Shown here: positions 1 through 12,906 of the stretch, piece by piece
How the letters are laid out: every line of letters begins with the position of its first letter
Position numbering within the stretch: the first letter of the stretch is position 1
Source: Neocallimastix lanati (nom. inval.)
Lineage: Eukaryota > Neocallimastigomycota > Neocallimastigomycetes > Neocallimastigales > Neocallimastigaceae
DNA length: 64,000 nucleotides
Assembly: GCA_016946835.1 (NCBI GenBank)
Contig: JACVTC010000080.1
Location: forward strand, 354,501-418,500
Direction: 5' to 3'
The notes under the pieces: model-generated
Database searches by the model: none
The model's input: the letters and a program-made list of their open reading frames with translations, nothing else
What the model was told of the DNA's origin: nothing
Made by a program: the position numbers and the translations under genes

Positions 1-1754
1 AGTTGTTGAGAAGCATATTGTGGGCCATTATTATATTGTTGAGCATAAGATAAATTAGAATTTCTCAAATTTTCTAAAGATTTATAGTATTTATTATTAA
101 TATTTAAGGGTAAAACATCTATATAAATTACAAATAATTAAAATAAAAAAAAAATTTAAAGACATATTAATATAATATTTATATTGCTATATAGTAATAA
201 TAATACTAGTAACTATATATGATTAATAATATAAAAAATGTAAAATTTATTATATAATTAACCTTTTTTATTATAATTATAAACTTGAATATAAATACTA
301 ATTACTGTTTTACTGTTTTCTATTAAGGGTAATGAAGAAGAACTTTGTGCTGATTTAAATAATTCTGTTTGCTTAATAAATTGAGAATAGCCATATTGAT
401 TATTTTTAAGACTGTAAAATTTAAGTGATGATATTGCTAATTATAAAATAAATTTATTCATAATTTCAATTTTTTTTTATTTATAATTTTTTTTTAAGTT
501 TAGTTATATATATTATTAAAGTTTTTTACGTAATTCAAGTTAATAAATGATAATAGTCTAATTTATTGAATTAATTAATTATAAAATAAAATATTTCTTA
601 CGTTCAGTTTTATAAATAGAATAATTTTTATAATTACGAAGAGATATAATAAAATTAACGCAAACATCAATGGTAGAATCCATTTTTTCTTCAATATCTA
701 AATTTGTTAAAAAAATAGATACATAATCATTGTTGTTATTACTTATTCCATTTGGATATAATAGAATTTTCCTTATTTATTGATAATAATAATAAAAATA
801 TATAAATAAATAAATAAATATATAAATAAATAAATAGATAAATATATATATATATATATAAATAAATAAGAATATTTACTATAATATAATTTTTAAATAT
901 CTTACAAAAATTAAAATTAATAGTATTAAATATAATAATTTAAAAATTTAAATACCATAAATGACCTGCTGCCATGAATTCTGGACTATATGCTTGATCA
1001 TTGAGTTTATCCCAATCTCCAATTCTCCATTCATATTGTCCTTCATCAATAACTTCATTACTATCAAGAAAATTGATATTATTAACCATTAAGGATTTAA
1101 GAGTATTAAAGTATTTTACTATTCATATATATATATATATATATATATATTATTATTATCATTAAATTATTAAATATTTTATTATGAATGTAATAATAAT
1201 AGTATTTTCATTCAATTATTATTATTATTATTATTTAATATTATTTTTGCATAATTATTATTATATTTAATGGTATATTGAATTTTGATATATATAAATG
1301 TATATACCTTTTCCAGAATATTTACAGACCCGAATATAAACACTAATAATTGTTTTTCCATTTTCTACTAAAGGTTTGATAGAATCTTTATTGATTTTGA
1401 ATAATTCAACTTGTTCTATAAAATTTTGGTAACCTACTCTGTAATTTTCTTTATCGAAACTTCTAAGTGATTGTGATCCTACAATTATGAAATTTAAATA
1501 TATTAATATTAATACTAATATTTATATATATATATATATATATTAGATGTTTATTATAAAGTAATAATAATGATTAACCTTTTATTTTATAACAGGTACT
1601 ATCATTACAACTTCGAATTGACAATGCACAATATGCACATGGATGTGAAGTATTATCTTCATTTAAAACATCCATGTTTTTTAAATAAATAGATATATAA
1701 TCTTTATCTTTATTTCTTCCATTAAAACCAGTTGGATATAATTCAATTTTCCTA

Positions 1755-1800
<46 letters not shown>

Positions 1801-2512
1801 GTTGAAAATATTTATTAATTTATTATATATATATATATATAATTTTATTAATTTGTATGTCTATTAATAATTTGAATAAATAAATAAATATATATATATA
1901 TATCAATAAAATAAAAAAAAAATTGATGAATTACCATTTATAATTACCAATTTCAAATTCTGGACTTTCTTCTAGTTCATTTAGTGATTCCCAATTATCA
2001 ATTTTCCATTCATAGTAATCTTCCCCAATAATTTTATCTCCTTTTATTTCTTCTGTATCTATATATTCTTTTAACTGTTGAATATGTTTTTCTTTAATAA
2101 CTATTAATATATTAAAATATATATTAATATTTTTTTAATAATTAAAACTTTAGTTAATTATATAAAATCTAATATACTAATAAACAAACAAAAAAATGGA
2201 TAAAATATATAAAATCTAATATACTAATAAACAAACAAAAAAATGGATAAAATATATAAAATCTAATATACTAATAAACAAACAAAAAAATGGATAAAAT
2301 ATATAAAATCTAATATACTAATAAACAAACAAAAAAATGGATAAAATATATAAAATCTAATATACTAATAAACAAACAAAAAAATGGATAAAATATATAA
2401 AATCTAATATACTAATAAACAAACAAAAAAATGGATAAAATAAGTGTACCTTTTGCAACCTCTATTTTAGATTTCTTTTCTATATTTGGAGATGATTTGA
2501 ATTATATTAATA

Positions 2513-2546
<34 letters not shown>

Positions 2547-3440
2547 TATTATTATTTTTATTACAATATAATAAAGTATTAAATAAAAAATATATATATA
2601 TTATTGATATAAAATGTATTTATACATTTAACTATATAATATATAATAGTGATAATAATAATAATAACAACAACAATAATATACCTTCTTCTTCATTTCT
2701 ATATACACGAAGATATACACCAATAATAGTTTTATTATTTTCAACTAATGATTTATTAGTAATATTATTTCTTTTAAATAAATCAGATTTTCTAATGAAA
2801 TTTTTATGTCCATAAGAATAATTAATTCTACTATAATCATTTGATAATGCTATTTAAAGAATTTTTTTTTTATTTTTTTAAATGTATTTAAATTTAGTGT
2901 ATATATATATCAATATATATATTTATAATTGTTTATAAAATAATATATAAATACCTCCATTATTATAAAAGCATGTACAATCATCACAATTACGAATAAA
3001 GAATGTATAACTTGAACATATATATACAGAATTATCAATTTCAGCATCCAAATTTTTCAAAAATATTGATATACAACCCTCACTACTATCATTTTCACCA
3101 GTTACATAAAGTTTTAACTTCCTATTTTTTGTATATATATATTTTTTATTAAAAAACATTAAACCATTTAAAATTTTGATAATTAATTAGTTTAATAAAA
3201 TATAATAAAATATAATTACAATATTCAATTAAAAATGTGAATATGTGCTTGTTTTTTATAAAAAAATAATTAACGAAATACCATTTATAACCACACAGAC
3301 TAAATTTTGGACTATATTCAAAATTAGAGATACTTCTCCATTTACTAATTTCCCATTCATAATAATCTTCATTAATAATTTCAAGATTATTTTTATTACG
3401 TATAGCATTTTTTGCTTCTTTAATATATGAATCTTTTGTT

Positions 3441-3501
<61 letters not shown>

Positions 3502-5150
3502 TGATTTTAGATTTTTTATTTATTTATTTGTTTATTTTTTTTTAAAATATATAGATACTAATAATTAATTGCCTTTAAATATAATATGAATACTAACCTT
3601 GTTCGCTATTTTTGTATACTCTTATATATGCTCCAATTATTAGTCTGTTGTTATTTACTAACGGTTTTCGGGTACTTGTACTTTTGTTAAGTAATTCAGC
3701 TTTTTTAATAAATTTAGGTATTCCTTTGGAATAATTATTTTTGTTAAAAAATTCCAGATTGGATACTATAAAAGATGATATATATATAAATATATATTAA
3801 TTATATGAAAATATTAAATTAATATATTATTGTTATTGTTATTATTTATATTATTAATTTTGAGTTGTATGATAATCTTAAAATATATTAATTAATTAAT
3901 AATAAAATTAGTTATTTACATCCATTAATGGTATAACATGAATAATCCGAATGATTTCGTATTACTAATACATAATTAATATATATATTATTAGTAATAT
4001 TATTATAGGCATCTATACTTTGTATGCATAGTGATACATAATCTTTATTTTCATCGTTATATCCATTTGGGTATAGTTTAAGTTTCCTTTTATATTTAAA
4101 ATTATGAAAATATAAAATTTTATGGCATAAAAAATTAATTAATTATTTTATTATTCCTGTTATTATTATTTCTTGAATTTTATTATAAAATGATTTATAA
4201 ACAATGAATATTAAAATATTTATATTTATTTATATATTTTTTATTTGGAAATTATTATTTCAAAAGTTATATGAAATGAAATAAATATTAATATATATAT
4301 ATATATATATATATTTATTCATTATACCATTTATATCCACCAGCTTCAAATTCTGGACTTTTTTCTTCATTTAAAAGTTTATTAAAATTCTTAATTTCCC
4401 ATTCAAAATAATTTTCTCCACTAATTTCACGATCAACATTTTCAATCTCATTTCCTAATTCTTTAACAATTTGCTCTATATATATATATATATATTAGTA
4501 GAAAATATATTATGAATTATTTTATAGTTAATAACAATAATAATTTGTAATAAATAATACAGATTGTAAATATAAATATAATTATAAACTAACTTTTAGT
4601 GTTATACTTATAAACTCGAATGTATACACCAATAATAGTTTTATTATTTTGAACTAATGGTTTATTGAATTCTTCATTTTTTATTGTTAAGTCAGATGTA
4701 TTTATAAATTGTGAGATTCCATTTACTGGTTTAATATTATTAAAATATGAAAAAGATGATGCTACTGAAAATTATCAAAATCATTAATATTATAACTATT
4801 AATATTTTTGCTTTATTCAAATGCTTTTTGATTATTATTTCATTAACAGTTAAAATATATTTTTATTTTTATTATTATTATTTTTTTTTAATTTATGTAA
4901 TTCTTATATTTAAATTTTTAATGAAATACTATATACTTTCATATTTCATATTAGAATAATCCTCAGAATTTCTTATATAGAATATGTATTTTGAGCAGAT
5001 ATGTAGTGTTTCATCATTTTCGACATCTAAATTTTTTAAATAAATTGATACATGTTCTTCATCATCTTTTTTATGCCGATTTGGATATAACTTTATATTC
5101 CTATATAGATATATAATATATATTTATATTTAATAATAATAATAATAATC

Positions 5151-5199
<49 letters not shown>

Positions 5200-5612
5200 T
5201 AACAACAACCATATATATATATATAATATTAAAATTATATATAATAAAATTTTTTATTTTGTTATTATTATTTTAAAAATATTATTTTAAATAATGTTTA
5301 AAATACCATGTGTATCCAGCGGCTTCAAAGTTCGGACTATATTCACAATTTGATAGTTGATCCCAATTATTAATTTCCCATTCATAATGATTTTCCTTAA
5401 AAATTTCATAACTATTATCTTTAATCAAATGTTTTAACTTTTCAATATATTTCTCTACAAGATATTAATTATAATAATTATTTGTTTAAAAATAAAATAT
5501 TATTATTAACAATATATTTATATTTATTTTTGAATAAAATATATGGTATCGTTGCACTGTGAAGGAAATTAATACCATTTAAGTTTTTTGAATTAGTCGA
5601 AAATAGGCCCAT
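1..5612 (-). CDS. Tandem MATH-domain protein, 18 exons, 3' end off window
   Basis: Exons in reading order: 5612-5576, 5454-5307, 5100-4937, 4764-4594, 4475-4328, 4086-3920, 3765-3598, 3432-3282, 3121-2955, 2849-2685, 2479-2450, 2100-1935, 1751-1579, 1478-1308, 1118-956, 771-602, 436-263 and 118-1. All joins are GT-AG and keep one frame for about 883 codons. After a 12-codon first exon (MGLFSTNSKNLN) come five modules of about 160 residues. Each has a helical linker, a first exon ending in EWEI..W....SP.FE..GY.W, a second starting with KLYPNG and containing VSIYLKNLD, and a third ending in IIGVYIRVYK. These are marks of the MATH (meprin/TRAF homology) beta-sandwich, a protein-binding fold. Intron phases repeat 2-1-1 in every module. 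A 10-codon exon is added before module 4. The last visible exon is a Q/N-rich tail (SYAQQYNNGPQYASQQ). No signal peptide or membrane helix is seen, so a cytosolic adaptor is likely. No BTB, protease or RING domain is visible; one could lie beyond the edge. Confidence 0.8.
2161..2442. repeat. 47-bp minisatellite, six copies, inside an intron
   Basis: Six head-to-tail copies of a 47-bp unit start at 2161, 2208, 2255, 2302, 2349 and 2396 with essentially no differences. They lie wholly in the intron (2101-2449) between the 10-codon exon and the first exon of MATH module 4. The near identity implies recent expansion or strong homogenisation. Confidence 0.95.
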
Positions 5613-7097
5613 TGTTACTATTATTTTACTATAGATAAATTAATAATATTAAATATAATACTTTTTTTCAACAATTATTATTTTTTATTACTCATTAACA
5701 TTAAAAAGGAAAAGAGGTAAAAAAAAAATAAAAAAAAAAAAAGAAAAAATTTTGTAAAAAATATTAGCAAAAATCTTAAGAATAACAATAAAATTAAAAT
5801 GTATGAATTAATAAATTATATAAAATATTTAATAAATAAATAATATATAAATAAATATAATTAATAATGAAACGATTATAAATTGTAAACTGATAAAAAA
5901 AAAAGTAGTAATAATTTATTAAACTTTAAAATTACAAACAGTAATATGATTAGTTTTTATCTATTAATTTTAAATTCATTTAAATATATGTAAAATGTAA
6001 AATATCAAAATTATCCATATAATGTATAAATTTTACAAAATTTATTTGCATTATATAATTTTAAAATTATTATTATTTTACATTATTCCATAATAATTAA
6101 TAATGTTTAATTAATTAATAATTAAATTATATATAAAATACGTATATTAATAATAATATGAAGTATTATTGAAATAAATTATTATTTTTATTATTTTTCT
6201 CATATTATTAAAAAAAGTTAACTTTATAAATTAAATCTCTTAACTTTAATACCTTATTTTAATTGAAATTTTAACCTTATTTTTAATATATATTTATTAA
6301 ATGTAATTTAATAATTTATCATTTGAAACAAATTTAAAGTTTTAAAAAATAAAGTTATAAATTTATTTTATATTTAATAAAAATTAAAACTAAAATAATA
6401 TGGTTATGGTTATCAACTATTGATAGTAATTAATTAAAAATTTTAGTGGAATTTTTTTTTTTTTTTTTTTTTTTGTATAAATTGTAATTATTAAGGCTTT
6501 AAAATTTTTTAAATAATATGTTTCTTGGTTTATAGTTTTCAATAATAATTAATTATCAATTATTCCAAGTTTTAATAATTTTAAGTTTTTGTTTTATTTT
6601 TTCTATTTATTTAGTTATTTTGTATTTAAAATTAAATTAATAATTTTTACTAATAGTCTAATTCTTTTTATTTTTTATTTTTTATTATTATTTTCTATAT
6701 ATATATATATTTATTACTGATAAAATTTAATAACGAATAATTTTATACTAAAAATGATATTACAATAATACTAATAATAAAACAATAATGATAATATAAT
6801 TAATAATAAAATAATAACAATAATAAACATATTAATAAATAATAATATTATTATTTCGTACCTTTATTAATTTTTTAAAAAGAAAAATAGATTTAAATAA
6901 TATTATAAAATTAATATCTATTTATATCTTTAATGTAAAAATATATGGAAACATTTAAATATAGTATAATGAAATAAATTTAAACATTACTTTATTTTAC
7001 GTTAATAATAAAATAATATAGTTATCAATTATTATTTGGAAATAAGAATAATATTGCTGATTTGAAATAATAAATATTTTGTGTTAATTATAACACG

Positions 7098-7299
7098 TTA
7101 TAAAATTTTTTAATAATTTTCCTATATTCTTATCTATTTAAATAATTTATAAAAATTTTTTAATAATTTTCCTATATTCTTATCTATTTAAATAATTTAT
7201 AAAAATTTTTTAATAATTTTCCTATATTCTTATCTATTTAAATAATTTATAAAAATTTTTTAATAATTTTCCTATATTCTTATCTATTTAAATAATTTA
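7098..7299. repeat. 50-bp tandem repeat, four copies
   Basis: The landmark CCTATATTCTTATCTATTTA recurs at 7121, 7171, 7221 and 7271, exactly 50 bp apart, with the intervening AT-rich sequence also repeated. The copies are contiguous with no variable spacers, so this is a minisatellite and not a CRISPR array. Confidence 0.93.
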
Positions 7300-7897
7300 A
7301 AGTTTATGATTTCGTTAATAATTATCTGTATCCAATAAAATGATATCTTTAAAAATTCTTCTTATAAAAATAATTATTAATACTTATTAACAAAAATGAA
7401 TCAGGAATTCAGGAATTAGAAAGCTTGGAAATAGACATTTTAGGTTTTCTATTTCCAGTTTGACTCAAATAACTTCAAAATACTAACGGTCTTCAATTTA
7501 ATTAATTAAAATACAAATATATTATACCAATATATATTACTTATAAATACAAAAAAAAAAAAAAAAAAGGTGAAACGTCATATAAAAATTATTAACATAT
7601 CTGATATATATATCGTCAAACCTTATAGAAATATTGTAGATATAATTTTTATGAAAATATTTAAAATTTAATATTTTTTTTATGAAGTTCTTTTTTATAT
7701 TTATAATAATGTATTAAATAAATTATATTTGCAATTTATTAAAATTATTTATAAATAACTAATAGTAAATTCATCGGAAGTTTCAATTATTTTTTTTTAT
7801 TATAATAGTTAACTTTGTATTAATTTTTATTTTTATTTTTATTTTTTGTTATTATTGTTTTAAAAATAAGAAAAATTTTATATTCTATATAATTGTA

Positions 7898-8013
<116 letters not shown>

Positions 8014-8109
8014 AATTAATAAATAAATTTGTAAATTTAATGAAGAAATACAATTAATGTAATTTATTTATTTATTTATCTAGATTAGGTAATTTAAACT
8101 AAAACGAAT

Positions 8110-8462
8110 CTTGTGTGTTTCGCAATAGTGCATTTCACAATGTGGCGTATTTTTGTATGTGGCTTGTTTTTAATAATCAAATAAATAATAAATAATAAAT
8201 ATTCTTTTTTTATATATAATTTATTAATATTTAATTATAAAAATAGTTTTTTATAATTCTTTTTTAATAGAATATATTATTATTTCTTTTGAAATAGTTA
8301 TTTAATAATATTTAATTGAAAAAATATATTATTATTTCTTTTAAAATAATAATTTATATACTTATTTATGATTGTAAATAAAAATATATGGCTTTACTTA
8401 AAAATATGTACACTACATTAAGAGATGTACGATTGTGAAATGCACTATCTCCACTAAAACAC
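8110..8462. mobile_element. MITE-like element with inverted termini
   Basis: The left end (TTGTGTGTTTCGCAATAG then TGCATTTCACAAT) matches the reverse complement of the right end near 8425-8462, with a 16-bp exact core TAGTGCATTTCACAAT. The interior is AT-rich and non-coding, typical of a miniature inverted-repeat element moved by a transposase made elsewhere. The GCATTTC/CGAAATGC core recurs in the ends of other elements in this window (12613, 15465, 46755, 56736), suggesting one superfamily. No clear target duplication was found. An LTR retrotransposon begins 18 bp beyond its right end. Confidence 0.6.
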
Positions 8463-8479
8463 AAAATAATTATTTATAT

Positions 8480-8767
8480 TGTTAGAAAATTAGTATTTTT
8501 AGTTTATAAATTTAGTTAACATTTTGATTAATATTTTTATTTTATTATAACTTTTATTATAGTTTTAAATATTAAATAGTTTATTATAAATAAATAGGAT
8601 ATACTATATTAATATTTAGATTGAAAACATGTATTTAATGTATTAAAATATGTATGATCCATTAAATATATTTTATATGTATAAATAGCATTAAATTATG
8701 TATTCTTAAGAAATAAGCCTTTTACTTCAAATAAATAAAATTAATAAATAAACAAATATTGAGATTT
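8480..8767 (+). repeat. 5' LTR
   Basis: Begins TGTTAGAAAATTAG and ends near AATATTGAGATTT. It aligns over its whole length with 10302-10656 apart from an insertion in the latter. The two copies have diverged by scattered substitutions, so the insertion is not very recent. Confidence 0.88.
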
Positions 8768-8772
8768 TTATC

Positions 8773-8788
8773 AGATTAAGAGTCTCAT
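8773..8788 (+). other. Primer-binding site, complementary to tRNA-Lys(CUU) anticodon arm
   Basis: AGATTAAGAGTCTCAT lies 5 bp after the 5' LTR. Its reverse complement, ATGAGACTCTTAATCT, is the anticodon stem-loop of eukaryotic tRNA-Lys(CUU) (anticodon CTT flanked by GAGA and AATCTC). Copia-class elements are known to prime from an internal half-tRNA; here the primer would be a tRNA-Lys half and not the usual initiator tRNA-Met. The second LTR element (14379-15337) carries the same site. Confidence 0.65.
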
Positions 8789-9034
8789 TTGACTCGATAA
8801 ATTTGTGTAGAAATTTAGAATACTTAGTTAATTAGGAAATTTAGTAATTTAGTAACTTAGTGATTTAGTAATTTAGTAATTTAGCAACTTAGTATAATTA
8901 GGATATTCGAGATTAACGACACTTGGATATACACATACGTAAATAAAAAACACATTAGAAATAGGAAATTAGTATTTAAATGTTTCTTATATAATTTAGT
9001 AATTATCAATTTGTAATTAATATACAAATTAAAT

Positions 9035-9908
9035 ATGTACATTGAAAAGAATATAGAAAATATAATAAAAGAAGTAAAGGAGAAATATACAACCAAAGAT
9101 AAAAAGGGAAATGATATCTCATCTGAAGAAAGTAAAAACAAAATTAAGGAACATAAAATGGACAACTTCAAAGGTTTGAGCTTTTTGAGAAAATTTGTTG
9201 ATGCAAAAATAGAAGAAGAGAAAAATTCAGCATACTTAATATTGAAGGTCTCAAGAACAAATATCACGAAGAAGAATTCAATGAAATACCAAAATACTAC
9301 AGAAGATTAGAAAATATGAGGGCCGGAAGTGTTAAAGAAACTTTAGAATACATTGAAGAATTTTTAAAGATCACGCAAAGGTTAGGAAAATTAAATAATA
9401 AACTTAGAATAGGGAAAAATTAAACTACTTGTTTAAAGGGCTACCAGAGAAACAATTAAACTTCTTGGAAATAAGATACAGTATCTCAGAAGATGTTGAT
9501 GAAATATTAGAAGATATGAAAAAACAAATTAGAAATCGTAAAATCTTTATTCCTGGAAAAAATAAAGAAAAAGAAGAAGAAAAATCACAAATATTATAAG
9601 GAAAAAATAAGAATAAAAATAAAGACAAAAACAATAATTTCGGAAGTTGTGATCAAGACGATACTTGCGAGAGGTACAATAAAAAAAGAAGTATAAATAA
9701 TAAGAAAAAGCGTTGTTATTTATGTGATAGTGAAAACCATTTAGTTTACAATTGCCAATTTAACCCTAAGAATCCCCATAACAATATTAAACACATAACA
9801 GAACAATTCAAAAAATCAAATATTTCAGTTGATGAAATAAATGACATTGAATTATGCCACGATAGTGATTCAGATAGTGATAGTAATATAGTTAAAATAA
9901 AGAAATAA
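9035..9908 (+). pseudogene. Broken gag (UBN2-like capsid region plus CCHC zinc knuckle)
   Basis: The intact start is MYIEKNIENIIKEVKEKY. The reading then has to shift near 9240-9255 and again near 9415-9425, and a TAA interrupts near 9598. Pieces in order include EFNEIPKYYRRLENMRAG, YIEEFLKITQRLGKLNNK, LPEKQLNFLEIRYSISED and, at about 9712-9755, the zinc knuckle CYLCDSENHLVYNC (CX2CX4HX4C). An acidic stretch (HDSDSDSDSN) follows and ends at a stop at 9906-9908. This order (capsid helices, basic linker, single CCHC box) is the usual copia Gag plan. The 77-codon frame at 9935-10168 downstream is Asn/Lys-rich and probably residual polyprotein. The gene cannot make a full Gag. Confidence 0.75.
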
Positions 9909-10287
9909 ATTTAATTGAACCTAAAAATAATATCATGGAAATGAATTTATGCGAAATAAATACAACTTCAGAAGATAATAATGATAATCAATATTTAGAA
10001 TTTGAAAATTATAAAAATATGATGAATAAATTTTTTTCAGAAAAAAATTTTTTTAATAATAAAAATTTGTCAAAAATTGATCAAAAATCAAAAATTAATA
10101 CGAATGAGCAAAATTTGAAATTTAATTCTAATGTGCATATACGCTTGAATTTAAATCTGATTCGTTAGCTGCGAAAAATTTAGGTTGCACTACTACAGAT
10201 ACGTAAGAACTATTAGCAAATTAATAAGGATATAAAAATATTAAAAAAAAGCAAAATTTCTTAGTAAACAAAGATTTTACAATACTT

Positions 10288-10301
10288 TGTTTAGGGGGGA
10301 A
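10288..10301 (+). other. Polypurine tract
   Basis: TTTAGGGGGGAA immediately precedes the TGTTAG start of the 3' LTR, the expected place for plus-strand priming. A near-identical tract (TTTAAGGGGGAA on the minus strand, 14601-14613) sits beside the 3' LTR of the mini element. Confidence 0.85.
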
Positions 10302-10656
10302 TGTTAGAAAATTAGTATTTTTAGTTTATAAATTTAGTTAACATTCTAATTAATATTTTTTATTTTATTATAATTTTTATTATAATTTTAAATATTAAAT
10401 AGTTTATTATAAATAAATAGGATATATTATATTAATATATAGTTTATATAGTTTATAAATATAGTTTTAAAATTTTTTTATTTTTATAAGCCTCTTTTAT
10501 ATAGTTAATATGAAAACATGTATTTAATGTATTAAATTATGTATGATCCATTAAATATATTTTGTATGTATAAATAGCATTAAATTATGTATTCTTAAAA
10601 AATAAGTTTTTTGATTCAAATAAATAAAATTAATAAATAAACAAATATTGAGATTT
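10302..10656 (+). repeat. 3' LTR
   Basis: Starts TGTTAGAAAATTAG after the purine tract and ends AATATTGAGATTT. It contains an extra block at about 10441-10515 not present in the 5' LTR. Confidence 0.88.
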
Positions 10657-12013
10657 AAAGTTTACAATTTTAAAGGAGTGCTGCATTCCAGAAAATGTAG
10701 CTTTTTAAAATTTTAATCAATAAATTGATAAATAAATTTATAAATAAATAATTTTATTAAATAATGTCAAATTAGTGTTAAATTTTTTTTTTTTATTTTT
10801 ATAAAAAATTTATTCTTTAATACTTTTAAAAATAACATGTTCTTTTAAAAAAATAATCTTTATATTAATAAAAAATTAAAATTAAAAGTTTAATAAAATA
10901 TTATTAAAAATAAAATATTCTTTAAAAATAAAATATACTTAAAAATAAAATATATTTAAAAATAAAATATTCTTTAAAAATAAAATATTCTAAAAATATA
11001 AATATTTAAATAAATGATTTCGAACAAAAAAAAATTTAACCATCATGTTCATTAATTTAATAGTAATCTTAAAATAAATGATATAGATATAAAAGTTATT
11101 CATAAAAATACTTTATATTATTTTTTATTTTATTAAACATTTTATTAAAAAATTTTTGTTTTATAGTATAAAAGTTATTAATAAAAATATAAAAAAAAAA
11201 TATTTAATAGAAAATTCGTTTTATAGAATTTATAAAAAAAGAGATATAGATATAGAGATTATTTATTTATTTATTTATTTATTCATTTATATATAATTGT
11301 ATCAAAATATATTAAAATATTTATAGCTTATATATTAATTATATTACATTTCAAAACATTTAAAACTTATTTTTCTTATATTTCACTTATTATAACAATA
11401 ATAATAAATAATTATAATAAAAATAAATATAAATGAGTTAATAATTAATAAGATTTTAAATATTTTAGATATTAAATGAAGTATTTTTATAGTGCTTCAT
11501 ATATTTGTTATATATATATATATATATATATAAACTGAATAATTAATACTCATTTAAATATAAAAGATTTAAAAAATTAAAATAAAAAAGATAATAGATG
11601 TTAGAAATAAGTTTAATATTAAGATATATTTTATTATAGAAATATAAATAATTATAATATAAAATTTATTATTAATAAGATTAAATATAATTACAAAATT
11701 AATGTATGAATATATTATGGCGCATTAGTTAATTAAAAAACTGAATTTTTAATAATTGACCGTATAAAAATATTTAATTATTTACATAAAAATAAGCGAT
11801 AGATGAATCTAATAATGTTGTAAATGTTGGTAGTGATAAGAAAATAAAAATTAATAAAATTGAAAAGAAAATTAAAATTCCATATATCTATATTCAAAAT
11901 AACAATAAATATAAAATTAATATTAATAAAATTATGATGCCCAAACCTGAGATCGCTTTAAAGGAGACTATTATAAAAAATATATATAGTTTAATTTTTA
12001 GCAAGGGCATTTC
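10657..12013. other. Intergenic AT-rich DNA
   Basis: No gene seen. It contains simple repeats and stretches resembling AAATAAAATATTC direct repeats (10905-10995). A GC-richer patch at 11935-11975 borders the solo LTR. Confidence 0.6.
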
Positions 12014-12213
12014 TGATATAAAACTCCTATTTCTTATAAATAGATTAGATTATTTATATTAGAAATAGTGAACTCTCTTGTAAATTTTTAGATATTAGAA
12101 TTAATATTTTAATTGTACGAATATTATAATTTTATTAATAAAATTTACTAAACAATCATTATTTTAAAAAATCACTGCATATAAATTATTGCACATAAAA
12201 GTACCGCATATCA
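12014..12213 (-). mobile_element. Solo LTR (TGATAT family), internally deleted copy
   Basis: Read on the minus strand it begins TGATATGCGG.ACTTTTATG and ends TTTTATATCA, the same termini as the approximately 385-bp LTRs at 44492-44873 and 47704-48089. It aligns with them through AAGAAATAGG, then lacks about 180 bp before the terminal ATATCA. No target duplication is evident. Confidence 0.7.
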
Positions 12214-12792
12214 TAGTAATAGTAACGTGACAAAAAAATTAAATAAACATTTATTTTTTATAAAGATTTTTTATTTATTTAGAAAGATTAATTTTATAAT
12301 AATAAATTATATAATATTTTTATATTCATAGAAATTTTATTTAATATTTTATTCAATGGCTTATAAAAAATTTTTAAAACTATATTATTTGTATCATATA
12401 CTATATAAACTTTACATTATTATTATTATTTATTATTATATATCTTATTTATTTGTAATGTACTATTAATTACTTAAAATTATAATAAAATGTTACTAAT
12501 AAAATAAAAATATTAAATAGAATGTTAATTAAATTGTATAATAAAAATACCAATTCCTAGTTTTCTAACATATTGTATATAATAAAAGATGTATAATAAA
12601 TGATGAATATATAGAGTGTATGGCATTTCGCAAAATTTTTTGTGTCATTTCGCAAAATTTTAATAAATAGATAAATAAATAATGAAATAAATAAATAATA
12701 AAAAAATAAAAAATAAAAAAATAAAAAATATATATATATAAAAAAAAATAAGAAATATAAAATATAAAATAAATAAAAAAAAAAAAAAATAG

Positions 12793-12857
12793 ATACCAAC
12801 TAAAATCATCCTAACTTTGTGCTACTTTTAACTCCCTTTTTTTTTATGATATCCTTA

Positions 12858-12906
<49 letters not shown>

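Larger units (their letters stand above)
8480..10656 (+). mobile_element. Copia-like LTR retrotransposon, internally deleted
   Basis: Two direct terminal repeats starting TGTTAG (8480-8767 and 10302-10656) bound an internal region with a primer-binding site, a decayed gag with a CCHC zinc knuckle and a purine tract directly before the 3' LTR. Protease, integrase and reverse transcriptase are absent: about 1.5 kb of internal sequence remains, against roughly 4-5 kb in full copia-type elements. A residual frame near 10155-10185 (SDSLAAKNLGC) could be the end of the RNase H region, implying one large internal deletion, but that is inference. The 3' LTR carries about 70 bp absent from the 5' LTR. 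No clear target duplication is seen. The element cannot be autonomous. Confidence 0.85.

Noticed and set aside
2161-2442. CRISPR-like array
   Set aside because: Contiguous 47-bp units with no spacers, inside a eukaryotic intron. The 50-bp repeat at 7098-7299 fails the same test.
8881-9267. Minus-strand 128-codon frame opposite the gag remnant
   Set aside because: Mirror of the gag coding sequence; the plus strand carries the CCHC knuckle and capsid motifs, and LTR polarity is plus.
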